Positions 1 through 7,784 of a stretch of DNA of 64,000 nt are shown in pieces (the first letter of the stretch is position 1; the number at the start of each line of letters is the position of its first letter). The stretch covers positions 1 to 64,000 of the forward strand of contig DASVGV010000083.1 of NCBI GenBank assembly GCA_036379355.1, written 5' to 3'. A program made the position numbers and the translations under genes. The DNA is from CAJCIY01 sp036379355 (GTDB taxonomy: Bacteria > Actinomycetota > Actinomycetes > Mycobacteriales > CAJCIY01). The notes beneath the pieces are model-generated. The model was given only the letters and a program-made list of their open reading frames with translations. It made no database searches and was not told where the DNA came from.

Positions 1-1
1 C

Positions 2-283
2 GAGCAGATCGGCACCCGCCTCAGCCACGTCCACATGGCGGATGGCGTGGGGGACCCGCGCGACGAGCACCTCGTACCCGGCCGCGGGTCGCAGCCGTGC
101 GCGGAGGTACTCGAGGCGCTGGCAGTCCGCAGCTTCGACGGCGTCGTGGTCGTGGAGATCAACACGCGCAGTGCCGAGACGCGGGCCGAGCGCGAGGCCG
201 ACCTCGCCGAGGCGCTGGCGTTCACCCGGCTGCACCTGGCCGCGCCGGTGGACCCCCGCGCGTCTGCGGCGAGCCGCGCCTGA
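2..283 (+). CDS. Sugar phosphate isomerase/epimerase, C-terminal part (5' truncated by window)
   Basis: An open frame enters from the window edge and ends at TGA 281-283. The visible 93 residues contain HVHMADG followed by a PGRG turn. This is the usual last-strand region of xylose-isomerase-like TIM barrels, where the His and Asp/Glu bind metal. The tail (VVVEINTRSA, then helical Glu-rich sequence) fits the end of the barrel. A protein of this family sits upstream of proC in mycobacteria, which fits the neighbourhood. Substrate cannot be told from the fragment. Confidence 0.75.
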   Translation, partial: EQIGTRLSHVHMADGVGDPRDEHLVPGRGSQPCAEVLEALAVRSFDGVVVVEINTRSAETRAEREADLAEALAFTRLHLAAPVDPRASAASRA

Positions 284-349
284 CCCGTGCAACCTTGGCC
301 GTCGCTCCTGGGTGAGGGGGGTGATGACACCGGAACGGAGGGGCGCGGG

Positions 350-838
350 GTGGCTGAGGAGCTGCGGGACCTGTACGAGGCGTCGTACCGCCGTCTCGTC
401 GCGCAGGTCGGCGCCCTGACCCGCGATGTGCCGGAGGCGGAGGACGTGGTGCAGGACGCGTTCTCCCGTGCGGTCGGCCGCTGGAACAAGATCAGCCGGT
501 ACGACGACCCCGAGCGGTGGGTGCGGACCGTCGCGATGAACCTGGCCCGGTCCCGGTGGCGCCGGGCCCGGCGCGGTTCCCAGCTGACGCGGACGGCCGC
601 AGTCACCGACCTGCCACCGCGGCAGCCCTCGCCGGACCGGGTGGCGGTCGTTGCGGCGATGCGAAAACTACCTGCGGCGCAGCGGGACGCGATCGCGCTG
701 CACCATCTCGCGGACCTCCCGGTCGACGAGGTGGCCCGGCAGCTGGGCGTGCCCGCGGGGACGGTCAAGGCCCGGCTGTCCCGGGGCCGGGCGGCGCTGG
801 CGGTCGCCCTGGACGACACGCAGGAGGCGAACCGATGA
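350..838 (+). CDS. ECF sigma factor, SigE-like family
   Basis: A 162-residue sigma-70 family protein without region 1 or 3. Region 2 (about 5-75) has EAEDVVQDAFSRAV and the WVRTVAMNLARSRWR core-binding and -10 helix. Region 4 (about 105-155) has LPAAQRDAIALHHLADL and the helix-turn-helix VARQLGVPAGTVKARLSRGR. The GTG at 350 is chosen because GGAGGGG lies 7-14 nt upstream and the family normally starts with a short EELRDLYE-type helix; an in-frame ATG at 287 would add 21 unlikely residues. The next gene, 22 nt downstream, encodes a single-pass membrane protein that is probably its regulatory partner. Confidence 0.88.
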   Translation: MAEELRDLYEASYRRLVAQVGALTRDVPEAEDVVQDAFSRAVGRWNKISRYDDPERWVRTVAMNLARSRWRRARRGSQLTRTAAVTDLPPRQPSPDRVAVVAAMRKLPAAQRDAIALHHLADLPVDEVARQLGVPAGTVKARLSRGRAALAVALDDTQEANR

Positions 839-860
839 ATCCGACGCCGGAGGCGGCGCA

Positions 861-2036
861 ATGAACATCGAGGATCGGCTGGACCGGGTGCGCGACGAGC
901 TCGCGGACGAGGTGAAGGCCGACGTACGGGTCCCGTCGTTCGCCGGCGTCCTCGCCCGGCGCGCCCGGCGGCGCCGGCTGCAGGCGGCCGCGGGGGGAGC
1001 GGCCGTCGTGGTCGTGGCCGCCGCCGTGGTGGGCGGCCTCGCTGCGACGCGTCCCGGACCGCACCACGCGGTACCGCCGGCGGTCACCGTCTCGGTCAGC
1101 CCGTCGCCCTCCCCAACCGGTTCGCCCACGACAGCGCCGAGCACCGCGCAGACGTACCCCGCGCCCGGTGCGTCGTACGTCGTCGTCCCCGACGGCGACC
1201 AGCTCGCCTGGACCGACCTGAAGACCGGCGCCCACGGCCACTTCGGCCCCACCGACGGCAGCCAGCTGTCCGACCCGTCCGTCTCCGCCGATGGCCGTCG
1301 CGTGGCGTATATGGCGACCGTCAGTCCCGCCCAAACGGAGATCGCGGTGTGGGACCTCGGCACCGGGCGAGGGACCACGCTGGCCACGTTCGCGGGGTCG
1401 CCGTCCGCGCCATCAATCAGCCCAGATGGCACTCGCGTCATCTGGGCGGAGTCCGGTGCGGGTATCGAGATGGCTACGGTCGCCGCGCCGTCTCCTGCGC
1501 CGCCTGCCTTGTTGCCGAATATCCAAAATGCAGCGTGGGATGGCAACGACGCGCTCGCATATCTGCCGGCCGACGAGTACTCGGGCGGACAGTGTGCCGT
1601 CGTGCGCGTCGAGTTGTCGAAGGGTTCGCCGACACAATGCCTGCTGCCGATGGCGACTCTCGACTCCGTCTTCGCCGCAGACGGCTCAACCTGGCACATC
1701 GACGGCATCGCTGCATCGGTCTCCAGCAACCTGTTCGCGCTCACGCTCTTCACGAACGACGGGGGGACGAGGCGGGCCCAGCGAAATGGGCTCGGGATTC
1801 TCAACCCCGACGCCGAGGCGACATCACTTCATGTTCTGGCCCCGTCAGCTCTCGTGAGTCCCGTGCTCCTCGACCGAGGATCTCGGGTCCTTGGTGTTGA
1901 GTTTCCCGTCGCTGGACCAACGGGTGCGCAAGACCAACCCATTGTGGGCACCGTGGTGTCGGTCGAGGTCGCGACGGGTAAGAAGACCACTCTCGGAATA
2001 ACGACGCGGGCCGGCGTAGGCGCGACGTCCGGCTGA
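861..2036 (+). CDS. Membrane-anchored TolB/WD40-like beta-propeller protein, probable sigma partner
   Basis: A 391-residue protein: cytoplasmic basic N-terminus of about 40 residues, one transmembrane helix (about 43-63), a Pro/Ser/Thr linker, then an extracytoplasmic domain with repeats such as SDPSVSADGRRVAYM and SAPSISPDGTRVIWA, typical of TolB-type propeller blades. The ATG at 861 has GGAGG 8 nt upstream. Its position directly after an ECF sigma gene suggests an anti-sigma role, but the HxxxCxxC zinc-finger motif of classical anti-sigma factors is absent, so this rests on context. Sequence from about 1390 to 1900 is less GC-rich at third positions than its neighbours, a mild compositional oddity. 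Confidence 0.75.
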   Translation: MNIEDRLDRVRDELADEVKADVRVPSFAGVLARRARRRRLQAAAGGAAVVVVAAAVVGGLAATRPGPHHAVPPAVTVSVSPSPSPTGSPTTAPSTAQTYPAPGASYVVVPDGDQLAWTDLKTGAHGHFGPTDGSQLSDPSVSADGRRVAYMATVSPAQTEIAVWDLGTGRGTTLATFAGSPSAPSISPDGTRVIWAESGAGIEMATVAAPSPAPPALLPNIQNAAWDGNDALAYLPADEYSGGQCAVVRVELSKGSPTQCLLPMATLDSVFAADGSTWHIDGIAASVSSNLFALTLFTNDGGTRRAQRNGLGILNPDAEATSLHVLAPSALVSPVLLDRGSRVLGVEFPVAGPTGAQDQPIVGTVVSVEVATGKKTTLGITTRAGVGATSG

Positions 2037-2058
2037 ACGCCGCCGTGCGGGGGCCGGG

Positions 2059-2113
2059 GATGTCGAGGTTGCGGCCAGATTCCGTGCGGCGGGGTGCCCG
2101 AAACCTCGACATC
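2059..2113. repeat. 12-bp perfect inverted repeat with 31-nt loop
   Basis: GATGTCGAGGTT at 2059-2070 is exactly reverse-complemented by AACCTCGACATC at 2102-2113. It starts 22 nt after the stop of the propeller gene and ends before the Tat phosphoesterase. It could act as a terminator, an operator or a mobile palindrome. There is no U-tract on either side. Confidence 0.55.
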
Positions 2114-2213
2114 GGGTACGCGCTCGGACCGCGCCGAGGCGATGACGCGCGGCCGACCTGGGACGGTGGGCCGACGCGGCAGGGATCCCGGCGGCTACGG
2201 CGAACCAGGCAGC

Positions 2214-3716
2214 GTGACCCCTTCGCGCGCCGTCTCCCGCCGTTCCGTCCTGGCCGGTGCCGCGGGCACCGCCGCCCTCGCGGCGCTCTCGCCCCGCCTC
2301 GCCCGCGCCACCGCCGCGACTGGAACCCCGACCGGAATCCGCACCAGCCCGGCCGCCATGGGCCACGTCGGGGACCGGCCGTACCCGTTCCGTCCCATCG
2401 GCGCCGCCGCCGGTCCCGGCGAGCCGGGCTTCATGCCGTTCGAGCATCTCGTGATCGTGATGATGGAGAACCACTCGTTCGACACCTACCTCGGGATGCT
2501 GCCGCAGCGCGGCCAGCCCAAGGCCGACGGGTTCACGTTCGACGGGAACGGGCGGCCGCTCAACTCCTCACCGGTCCCCGGGAGGAACGCCGGCCGGATC
2601 CGCTCGTTCCGCATGACCAGCGCCTGCCAGGGCGGGGTCAGCCAGTCCTGGAACGCCACCCACCAGCAGATCGACGGCGGCCGGATGGACGGCTGGATCG
2701 GCAGCGCCGACGGCGACGCGAACGACACGCCGATGGGCTACTACGACGAGCCCGACCTGCCGTTCTACTACTCGCTGGCGAAGACCTTCACCCTCGCGAA
2801 CCGCTGGTTCTGCTCGACGCCGTGCCAGACCTACCCCAACCGCCGCTTCCTCGTCGCCGGCACCGCGAGCGGGGACATCTCGACCGACACCTCGAGCATC
2901 ACGACCGACGCCCCCGCCGCCGGCACGATCCTCGACCGGATGCACGCGGGCAACGTGTCGTGGGTCAACTACTTCACCGACCTGCCGGGCACCGCCGTCA
3001 TCCTCGACAACTTCGAGAAGTACGCCCCGTCCGGCCACTACCAGCCGGTGGCGAAGTTCTTCGCCGACTGCGCGGCCGGGACCCTGCCGTCGGTCTCGTT
3101 CGTCGACCCCGAGTTCGGCGTGACCAGCGACGTCGGCGGGTCGCTGAACGACGCGCTCGCGCCCTACACCGGCGCGCTGCCAGGCTTCGTCGGGGCGAAC
3201 CTGTCGTCGGCGGGCGGCGACGAGGAGTCGCCGGAGAACGTGCTGTACGGGCAGGCGTTCGTCGCGTCCGTCGTGAACGCCGTCATGAACGGCCGGGCCT
3301 GGGACAAGACGCTGATGATCTGGACGTACGACGAGCACGGCGGCTACTACGACCACGTGCCGCCGCCCGTCGCCCTCGCGCCGGACGACGTCCCGCCGCA
3401 GCTGTCACCGGGGGACGCGCCGGGCACGTACGCCCAGTACGGCGTGCGGGTGCCTGCCGTCGTCGTCTCGCCGTGGAGCCGGAAGAACGACGTGACGAAC
3501 GTGGTCCACGACCACACCTCGATTCTCGCCACGATCGAGAAGAAGTGGAACCTGCCGTCGATGACCCGCCGCGACCACCACGCCGCCACCGTCGAGGACT
3601 TCGTCGACTTCTCGCAGGCCGTGTTCCTCGACCCGCCGGCGCTCGCGCCGGCCCAGAACCCCGCCTCGTCACTCACCACGTGCAGCACGGCCGACTACCA
3701 CGAGCAGCCCGTCTGA
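2214..3716 (+). CDS. Tat-exported phosphoesterase (phospholipase C / acid phosphatase family)
   Basis: A 500-residue member of the PF04185-type phosphoesterases, which hydrolyse phospholipids or phosphomonoesters outside the cell. A twin-arginine signal (SRRSVLAG then an Ala-rich core and ARATAA) covers about residues 7-34. The mature domain opens with VIVMMENHSFDTYLG (ENHSFD at 85-90; metal and nucleophile region) and has the second signature TYDEHGGYYDH near residue 373. GTG 2214 gives a compact n-region before the twin arginines. An in-frame ATG at 2142 would add 24 residues and cannot be excluded, since neither start has a clear ribosome site. It appears to be a single gene, between an inverted repeat and the proline dehydrogenase promoter. 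Phospholipase versus phosphatase activity cannot be decided. Confidence 0.87.
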   Translation: MTPSRAVSRRSVLAGAAGTAALAALSPRLARATAATGTPTGIRTSPAAMGHVGDRPYPFRPIGAAAGPGEPGFMPFEHLVIVMMENHSFDTYLGMLPQRGQPKADGFTFDGNGRPLNSSPVPGRNAGRIRSFRMTSACQGGVSQSWNATHQQIDGGRMDGWIGSADGDANDTPMGYYDEPDLPFYYSLAKTFTLANRWFCSTPCQTYPNRRFLVAGTASGDISTDTSSITTDAPAAGTILDRMHAGNVSWVNYFTDLPGTAVILDNFEKYAPSGHYQPVAKFFADCAAGTLPSVSFVDPEFGVTSDVGGSLNDALAPYTGALPGFVGANLSSAGGDEESPENVLYGQAFVASVVNAVMNGRAWDKTLMIWTYDEHGGYYDHVPPPVALAPDDVPPQLSPGDAPGTYAQYGVRVPAVVVSPWSRKNDVTNVVHDHTSILATIEKKWNLPSMTRRDHHAATVEDFVDFSQAVFLDPPALAPAQNPASSLTTCSTADYHEQPV

Positions 3717-3729
3717 GGCACGGCCCTCG

Positions 3730-3735
3730 TAGCAT
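3730..3735 (+). promoter_or_regulatory. -10 box TAGCAT, leaderless promoter of proline dehydrogenase gene
   Basis: TAGCAT ends 6 nt before GTG 3742, so transcription would start at or next to the start codon. No ribosome-binding site is present. No -35 box is evident. Confidence 0.6.
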
Positions 3736-3741
3736 CCGCGT

Positions 3742-4662
3742 GTGCTGCGCGCCCCGATCCTCGCCGCTGCCCGGTCGCGGCATCTCGGCGCGGCGGCCGC
3801 CCGCCTCCCCGGCACCCGCGCCGTCGTGGCCCGGTTCGTCCCCGGACCCGGTCAGGACGACGCCCTGCGCGCCTGTCGCGAGCTCACCGCGGCCGGCCTT
3901 CAGGTCAGCCTCGACCACCTCGGCGAGGACACGACCGACCTCGCGCAGGTGGGCGCCGTCGTCCGCGCGTACACCGACCTGCTGACCGCGCTGGGCCACG
4001 AAGGCCTGGCCGACCGCGTCGAGGTGAGCGTCAAGCTGACCGCGCTCGGCCTGGACATCGACCGGAGCCGCGCGCTGGGCGCCGCGCACGAGATCGCCTC
4101 TGCCGCAGCGGAAGCCGGCACCACCGTGACCGTCGACATGGAAGACCACACCCGGACCGACGTCACCCTCGACACCGTCGCTGCGCTGCGCCGGGACCAC
4201 CCCGACGTGGGCGCGGTGCTCCAGGCCTACCTGCGCCGCACCGAGGCGGACTGCCGCGACCTGGCCGGTCCGGGCTCGCGCGTACGGCTGTGCAAGGGGG
4301 CCTACGACGAGCCGATCTCCGTTGCGTACCAGGCGAAGTCCGACGTTGACTCCTCCTACCTGCGGTGCTTGACCGTGCTCATGGAGGGACAGGGCTATCC
4401 GATGATCGCGACCCACGACCCGCGCCTCATCGAGGCGGCCGGGCGGCTCGTCGCGACCACCGGCCGCGGCCCCGGTGACTACGAGCACCAGCTGCTCTAC
4501 GGCGTCCGCCCCGACGAGCAGACCCGGCTCGCCCAGAGTGGCGCCACCGTCCGGATCTACACCCCCTACGGCAAGGAGTGGTACGGGTACCTCATGCGCC
4601 GTCTCGCCGAACGACCCGCCAACCTCCGCCTGTTCCTCCGCGCCCTCGCGAGCCGGTCGTGA
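3742..4662 (+). CDS. putA: Proline dehydrogenase, monofunctional (FAD)
   Basis: A 306-residue FAD-dependent (alpha/beta)8 barrel that oxidises L-proline to pyrroline-5-carboxylate and passes electrons to the quinone pool. Signature motifs are VSVKLTALG, TVDMEDHTRTD, the flavin-site RLCKGAY near residue 181 and the substrate-binding YGYLMRRLAERPAN near 282. Length matches the short actinobacterial enzymes; there is no P5C dehydrogenase domain. Its stop overlaps the GTG of proC by 4 nt, so the two are translationally coupled. This joins the catabolic enzyme with the last biosynthetic enzyme of proline. Confidence 0.93.
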   Translation: MLRAPILAAARSRHLGAAAARLPGTRAVVARFVPGPGQDDALRACRELTAAGLQVSLDHLGEDTTDLAQVGAVVRAYTDLLTALGHEGLADRVEVSVKLTALGLDIDRSRALGAAHEIASAAAEAGTTVTVDMEDHTRTDVTLDTVAALRRDHPDVGAVLQAYLRRTEADCRDLAGPGSRVRLCKGAYDEPISVAYQAKSDVDSSYLRCLTVLMEGQGYPMIATHDPRLIEAAGRLVATTGRGPGDYEHQLLYGVRPDEQTRLAQSGATVRIYTPYGKEWYGYLMRRLAERPANLRLFLRALASRS

Positions 4663-5465
4663 CCCGCGTCGCGATCCTCGGCGCGGGGATGCTCGGCGAG
4701 TCCCTGCTGTCGGGGCTGCTTGCCAGCGGCCGGCCCGCCGCCGACATGGTGATCAGCGAGCGGCACGAGGCGCGCGCGACGCAGCTCGCCGACACGTACG
4801 GCGTGACGGTGGCGTCCAGCGCTGACGCAGCGCGGGGTGCCGAGGTGGTCTTCCTCGCGGTCAAGCCGCAGGACATGGGAGCGCTGCTCGGCGAGATCGC
4901 CGGCGCGGTCACCGCGAGCACCCTGGTCGTGTCGATGGCCGCCGGCGTCACCCTCGCGACCCTGGAGGCCGGGCTCCCGGACGGCACGCCGCTCGTCCGG
5001 GTGATGAGCAACACTCCCGTACGGATCCGCATGGCGATGAGCGCGCTCTCCCCGGGGCGCCACGCCGGCGACGAGCACCTCGCGCAGGCGCAGGAGCTGC
5101 TCGGCGCGGTCGGCGCGACGGTCGTCGTTCCGGAGTCCCAGCAGGACGCCGTGACCGCGTTGTCCGGCAGTGGCCCGGCGTACTTCTTCTTCCTGGTCGA
5201 GGCGATGATCGACGCCGGGATCCTGCTCGGCCTGCCGCGTACGGTCGCCGCCGATCTGATCACCCAGACCGCCCTCGGCGCGGCGACGATGTTGCGCGAG
5301 TCCGGCGAGCACCCGGTCGCCCTGCGGGAGGCGGTGACCAGCCCCGGCGGCACGACGATCGCCGCGATCCGCGAGCTCGAGGACCACGGCGTCCGGGCGG
5401 CGCTGCTGGCCGCGCTCGAGGCGGCCCGCGACCGCAGCCGCGAGCTGGCCGCCGGCTCCGGCTGA
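4659..5465 (+). CDS. proC: Pyrroline-5-carboxylate reductase
   Basis: A 268-residue enzyme that reduces P5C to L-proline with NAD(P)H in the cytosol. The N-terminal Rossmann motif is VAILGAGMLGESLL. VVFLAVKPQ and VRVMSNTPV form the cofactor and substrate pocket, and the dimerisation/active-site signature DAVTALSGSGPAYFFF lies at about 163-178. GTG 4659 overlaps the preceding stop (GTGA). Met replaces the usual Gly in the loop after NTP (RIRMAMSALSPG). Neighbours downstream match the proC neighbourhood of mycobacteria. Confidence 0.95.
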   Translation: MTRVAILGAGMLGESLLSGLLASGRPAADMVISERHEARATQLADTYGVTVASSADAARGAEVVFLAVKPQDMGALLGEIAGAVTASTLVVSMAAGVTLATLEAGLPDGTPLVRVMSNTPVRIRMAMSALSPGRHAGDEHLAQAQELLGAVGATVVVPESQQDAVTALSGSGPAYFFFLVEAMIDAGILLGLPRTVAADLITQTALGAATMLRESGEHPVALREAVTSPGGTTIAAIRELEDHGVRAALLAALEAARDRSRELAAGSG

Positions 5466-5488
5466 CCCCGGCCGCCGTGCAGCCGGGG

Positions 5489-5494
5489 TAGCGT
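5489..5494 (+). promoter_or_regulatory. -10 box TAGCGT, leaderless promoter of acuC-like gene
   Basis: TAGCGT is separated by 7 nt from GTG 5502, with no ribosome-binding site between. It fits the leaderless pattern seen repeatedly in this window. Confidence 0.6.
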
Positions 5495-5501
5495 CGCGCT
5501 G

Positions 5502-6647
5502 GTGTCCCATCGCACGGCCGTCGTCTGGGACGACGCGATCATGGCGTACGACCTGGGGCCTGAGCATCCACTGCGTCCCGTACGGCTGGGGCTGACGATC
5601 GCGCTCGCCCGCACCCTCGGCGTGCTCGACCGGGCCACTCTGCTGGCGCCGACGGCAGCGGACGACGACCTGCTCGCCCTGGTCCATGACCGCGACTACA
5701 TCGGCGCGGTGAAGGCGGCGCCCGCCGACGTCCTGGCCCGCACCGCGGCCCGCTACGGCCTGGGTACGCCCGACAACCCGATCTTCGCCCAGATGCACGC
5801 GGCGGCCGCGATGGCCACCGGGGCGAGCGTCGACGCGACCCGGGCGGTCTGGACCGGCGCGCAGGACCACGCGATCAACATCGGCGGCGGCCTGCACCAC
5901 GCGATGCCCGACCACGCCAGCGGCTTCTGCGTCTACGACGACCCGGCCGTCGCGATCGCGTGGCTGCTGGCGCAGGGCGCCGAGCGGGTGGCGTACGTCG
6001 ACATCGACGTGCACCACGGCGACGGGGTGCAGTACGCGTTCTACGACGACCCCCGGGTGCTGACCGTCAGCGTCCACGAGTCGGGCCGCTACCTGTTCCC
6101 GGGCACCGGATTCGCGACGGAGACCGGCCGCGGCGCGGGCGTCGGGACGAGCGTCAACGTGCCGCTGCCCCCGGGCGCGGGTGACGCGGCTCTCGCCGCC
6201 GCGCTCGAGCACGTCGTCGTCCCGGCCGTGCGCGCGTACCGGCCGCAGCTGCTGTTCACGCAGCTCGGTTGCGACAGCCACCGGCTCGACCCGCTGGCGC
6301 ACCAGACGACGACGGTGCAGGGTCAGGCTCACGCGCACGCCGTCCTGCACGCGCTCGCCCACGAGGTGTGCGAGGGCCGCTGGGTCGCGACGGGCGGCGG
6401 TGGCTACGCCCTCGTGGACGTCGTCCCGCGTGCTTGGACCGCGGCGATCGCCGAGATGACCGGCGAGGCGCTCGCCGCCGGTCCCGTCCCGGACGACTGG
6501 CACGAAGAGGCGCGGCGCGCGGCCGGCCGCGCCGGGCCCGACGCACTTTTCGACGTCGAGCGTCCCGACCCGGAGGGCCTCGCGGTCGGCGTCGAGGCGG
6601 CGATCGCCACCACCCGCGCAGCTCTTCCGGACCTGCTCGGCGCCTGA
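5502..6647 (+). CDS. acuC: AcuC-type class I histone deacetylase family protein
   Basis: A 381-residue zinc-dependent deacylase of the HDAC/AcuC superfamily. Members remove acyl groups from lysines (for example on acetyl-CoA synthetase) or from polyamines. Catalytic features are intact: the His pair in GGGLHHAMP (H132-H133), zinc ligands in YVDIDVHHGDG (D169, H171) and LGCDSH (D258), and the tyrosine of GGGGYAL (Y302). The N-terminus WDDAIMAYDLGPEHPLRPVR is typical of AcuC. It starts 36 nt after proC, probably from its own leaderless promoter. The physiological substrate cannot be read from sequence. Confidence 0.9.
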   Translation: MSHRTAVVWDDAIMAYDLGPEHPLRPVRLGLTIALARTLGVLDRATLLAPTAADDDLLALVHDRDYIGAVKAAPADVLARTAARYGLGTPDNPIFAQMHAAAAMATGASVDATRAVWTGAQDHAINIGGGLHHAMPDHASGFCVYDDPAVAIAWLLAQGAERVAYVDIDVHHGDGVQYAFYDDPRVLTVSVHESGRYLFPGTGFATETGRGAGVGTSVNVPLPPGAGDAALAAALEHVVVPAVRAYRPQLLFTQLGCDSHRLDPLAHQTTTVQGQAHAHAVLHALAHEVCEGRWVATGGGGYALVDVVPRAWTAAIAEMTGEALAAGPVPDDWHEEARRAAGRAGPDALFDVERPDPEGLAVGVEAAIATTRAALPDLLGA

Positions 6648-6706
6648 TTGCCGTGGCCCTGTCCCGCCCGCTCGCGCCGGCGGGCGCCGGCCCCTCCGCC
6701 GGCCCG

Positions 6707-6712
6707 TAGACT
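6707..6712 (+). promoter_or_regulatory. -10 box TAGACT upstream of bS22 gene
   Basis: TAGACT lies 35 nt before GTG 6748, following GC-rich inverted repeats that may end acuC transcription. This mRNA would carry a short leader, unlike many neighbours. Confidence 0.45.
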
Positions 6713-6747
6713 CGGAAGGCAACACCTCCTCGACGATCGGTGAACAC

Positions 6748-6846
6748 GTGGGCTCTGTCATCAAGAAGCGGCGCAAGCGCATGGCGAAGAAGAAGCACCG
6801 CAAGCTGCTCAAGAAGACCCGCGTCCAGCGTCGCAACAAGGGCTGA
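6748..6846 (+). CDS. Small ribosomal subunit protein bS22 (AURKAIP1/COX24-domain peptide)
   Basis: A 32-residue, extremely basic peptide starting MGSVIKKRRKRM and ending RVQRRNKG. It is nearly identical in pattern to the mycobacterial 30S protein bS22, found in cryo-EM ribosome structures, and to the AURKAIP1/COX24 domain of mitochondrial ribosomes. The conserved KKKHRKLLKKTRVQRR core is complete. The gene lies close downstream of proC, as in mycobacteria, where a small helix-turn-helix gene precedes it; here acuC occupies that place. GTG 6748 is the only start giving the conserved N-terminus. Its size makes it easy to miss in automatic annotation. Confidence 0.9.
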   Translation: MGSVIKKRRKRMAKKKHRKLLKKTRVQRRNKG

Positions 6847-6911
6847 TCCCGCCGGTAGCGTCGGGCCCGACCGGCGACAACGGCGTCGCCCTGCAGGACC
6901 CGGAGGCCACC

Positions 6912-7775
6912 GTGCCGTTCGTCACCTTTCTGTCCGACTACGGCCTCGACGACTCGTACGTCGGCGTCTGCAAGGGCGTCATCGCCCGCCACGAGCCCGA
7001 CGTCCGCGTGATCGACGTCTGCCACCAGATCGCGCCGCAGGACGTCGAGCAGGGGGCGGTGACCCTCGCCAGCGCGATCCCGTACCTGCCGGCCGGCGTG
7101 CACCTGTGTCTCGTCGACCCGATCACGACGCTCGCCACCCGCGGTGTGGTGGTCCGCACCCGCGACGGCTCGGCGTTCGTCGCGCCGGACAACGGGCTGA
7201 CGTCCCTGGCCTGGGACGTCGCGGGCGGCGCCGACGGTGCCTGGGAGATCACCAACCGCGACCTCGAGCTGCCGTCCCCGTCCCGCCTGTTCCGGGGTCG
7301 TGACATCTTCGCCCCGGTCGCGGGGCGCCTGGCCGCCGGGCTGGATCCGTCCGCGGTCGGACCCGCCGTCCCGGTCGACAGCCTGACCCGCCTCCCGGTC
7401 AAGGTGGGGTACGTCCACAGCGACCACGTCCACGCCGACGTCGTCGCGGTCGACCACTTCGGGAACCTGGCGTTGGACATCACCCGCAGCGACCTGGAAG
7501 CGGCGGGCCTGACCCTCGGCGACACGGTGGAGCTACGCGCCGGCGGGCGAGCGTTCCAGGTCCCGTTCAGCGCGCACTACGGGCAGGTCGAGCCCGGCCG
7601 GCTGGCGGTCTGCGAGGACTCGTACCGCCGGGTGACCGTCGCGGTGAACCTCGGGCACGCCGGCCACACGCTGCGCGCCGGGCGCGGCGAGCCGATCGTC
7701 ATCGCTCGCGTCCCGGTCGTCTCCCCGGCCGAGCGGCGGCCGATCGGGATGCTCACCACCGACGAACGCCCCTAG
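6912..7775 (+). CDS. S-adenosyl-L-methionine hydrolase (adenosine-forming), DUF62 family
   Basis: A 287-residue protein of the SAM hydroxide adenosyltransferase family, which cleaves SAM to adenosine and methionine using an activated water or hydroxide. The N-terminal domain has TFLSDYGLDDSYVGVCKG with the SDYG motif, HQIAPQDVEQGA, and VDPITT where relatives have VDPGVGT. APDNGL and FRGRDIFAPVAG complete the active site, and the C-terminal barrel carries VDHFGNLALD. GGAGG lies 5 nt before GTG 6912. A TAGCGT box at 6856-6861 may be its promoter. Fluorinases and chlorinases share this fold but nothing in context suggests halogenation. Confidence 0.88.
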   Translation: MPFVTFLSDYGLDDSYVGVCKGVIARHEPDVRVIDVCHQIAPQDVEQGAVTLASAIPYLPAGVHLCLVDPITTLATRGVVVRTRDGSAFVAPDNGLTSLAWDVAGGADGAWEITNRDLELPSPSRLFRGRDIFAPVAGRLAAGLDPSAVGPAVPVDSLTRLPVKVGYVHSDHVHADVVAVDHFGNLALDITRSDLEAAGLTLGDTVELRAGGRAFQVPFSAHYGQVEPGRLAVCEDSYRRVTVAVNLGHAGHTLRAGRGEPIVIARVPVVSPAERRPIGMLTTDERP

Positions 7776-7778
7776 ACT
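7773..7778 (+). promoter_or_regulatory. -10 box TAGACT, leaderless promoter of SDR gene
   Basis: TAGACT overlaps the stop of the SAM hydrolase gene (TAG 7773-7775) and sits 6 nt before ATG 7785. No ribosome-binding site intervenes. Confidence 0.6.
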
Positions 7779-7784
7779 TCCGGC

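Noticed and set aside
283..349. ECF autoregulatory promoter (CAACC-type -35) before the first sigma gene
   Set aside because: CAACC at 288-292 is present but no correctly spaced -10 partner was found.
4566..7457. Long reverse-strand open frames opposite proC, acuC and the SAM hydrolase gene
   Set aside because: They are Arg/Gly/Asp-rich shadows of high-GC genes, without domains, ribosome sites or sensible codon use.
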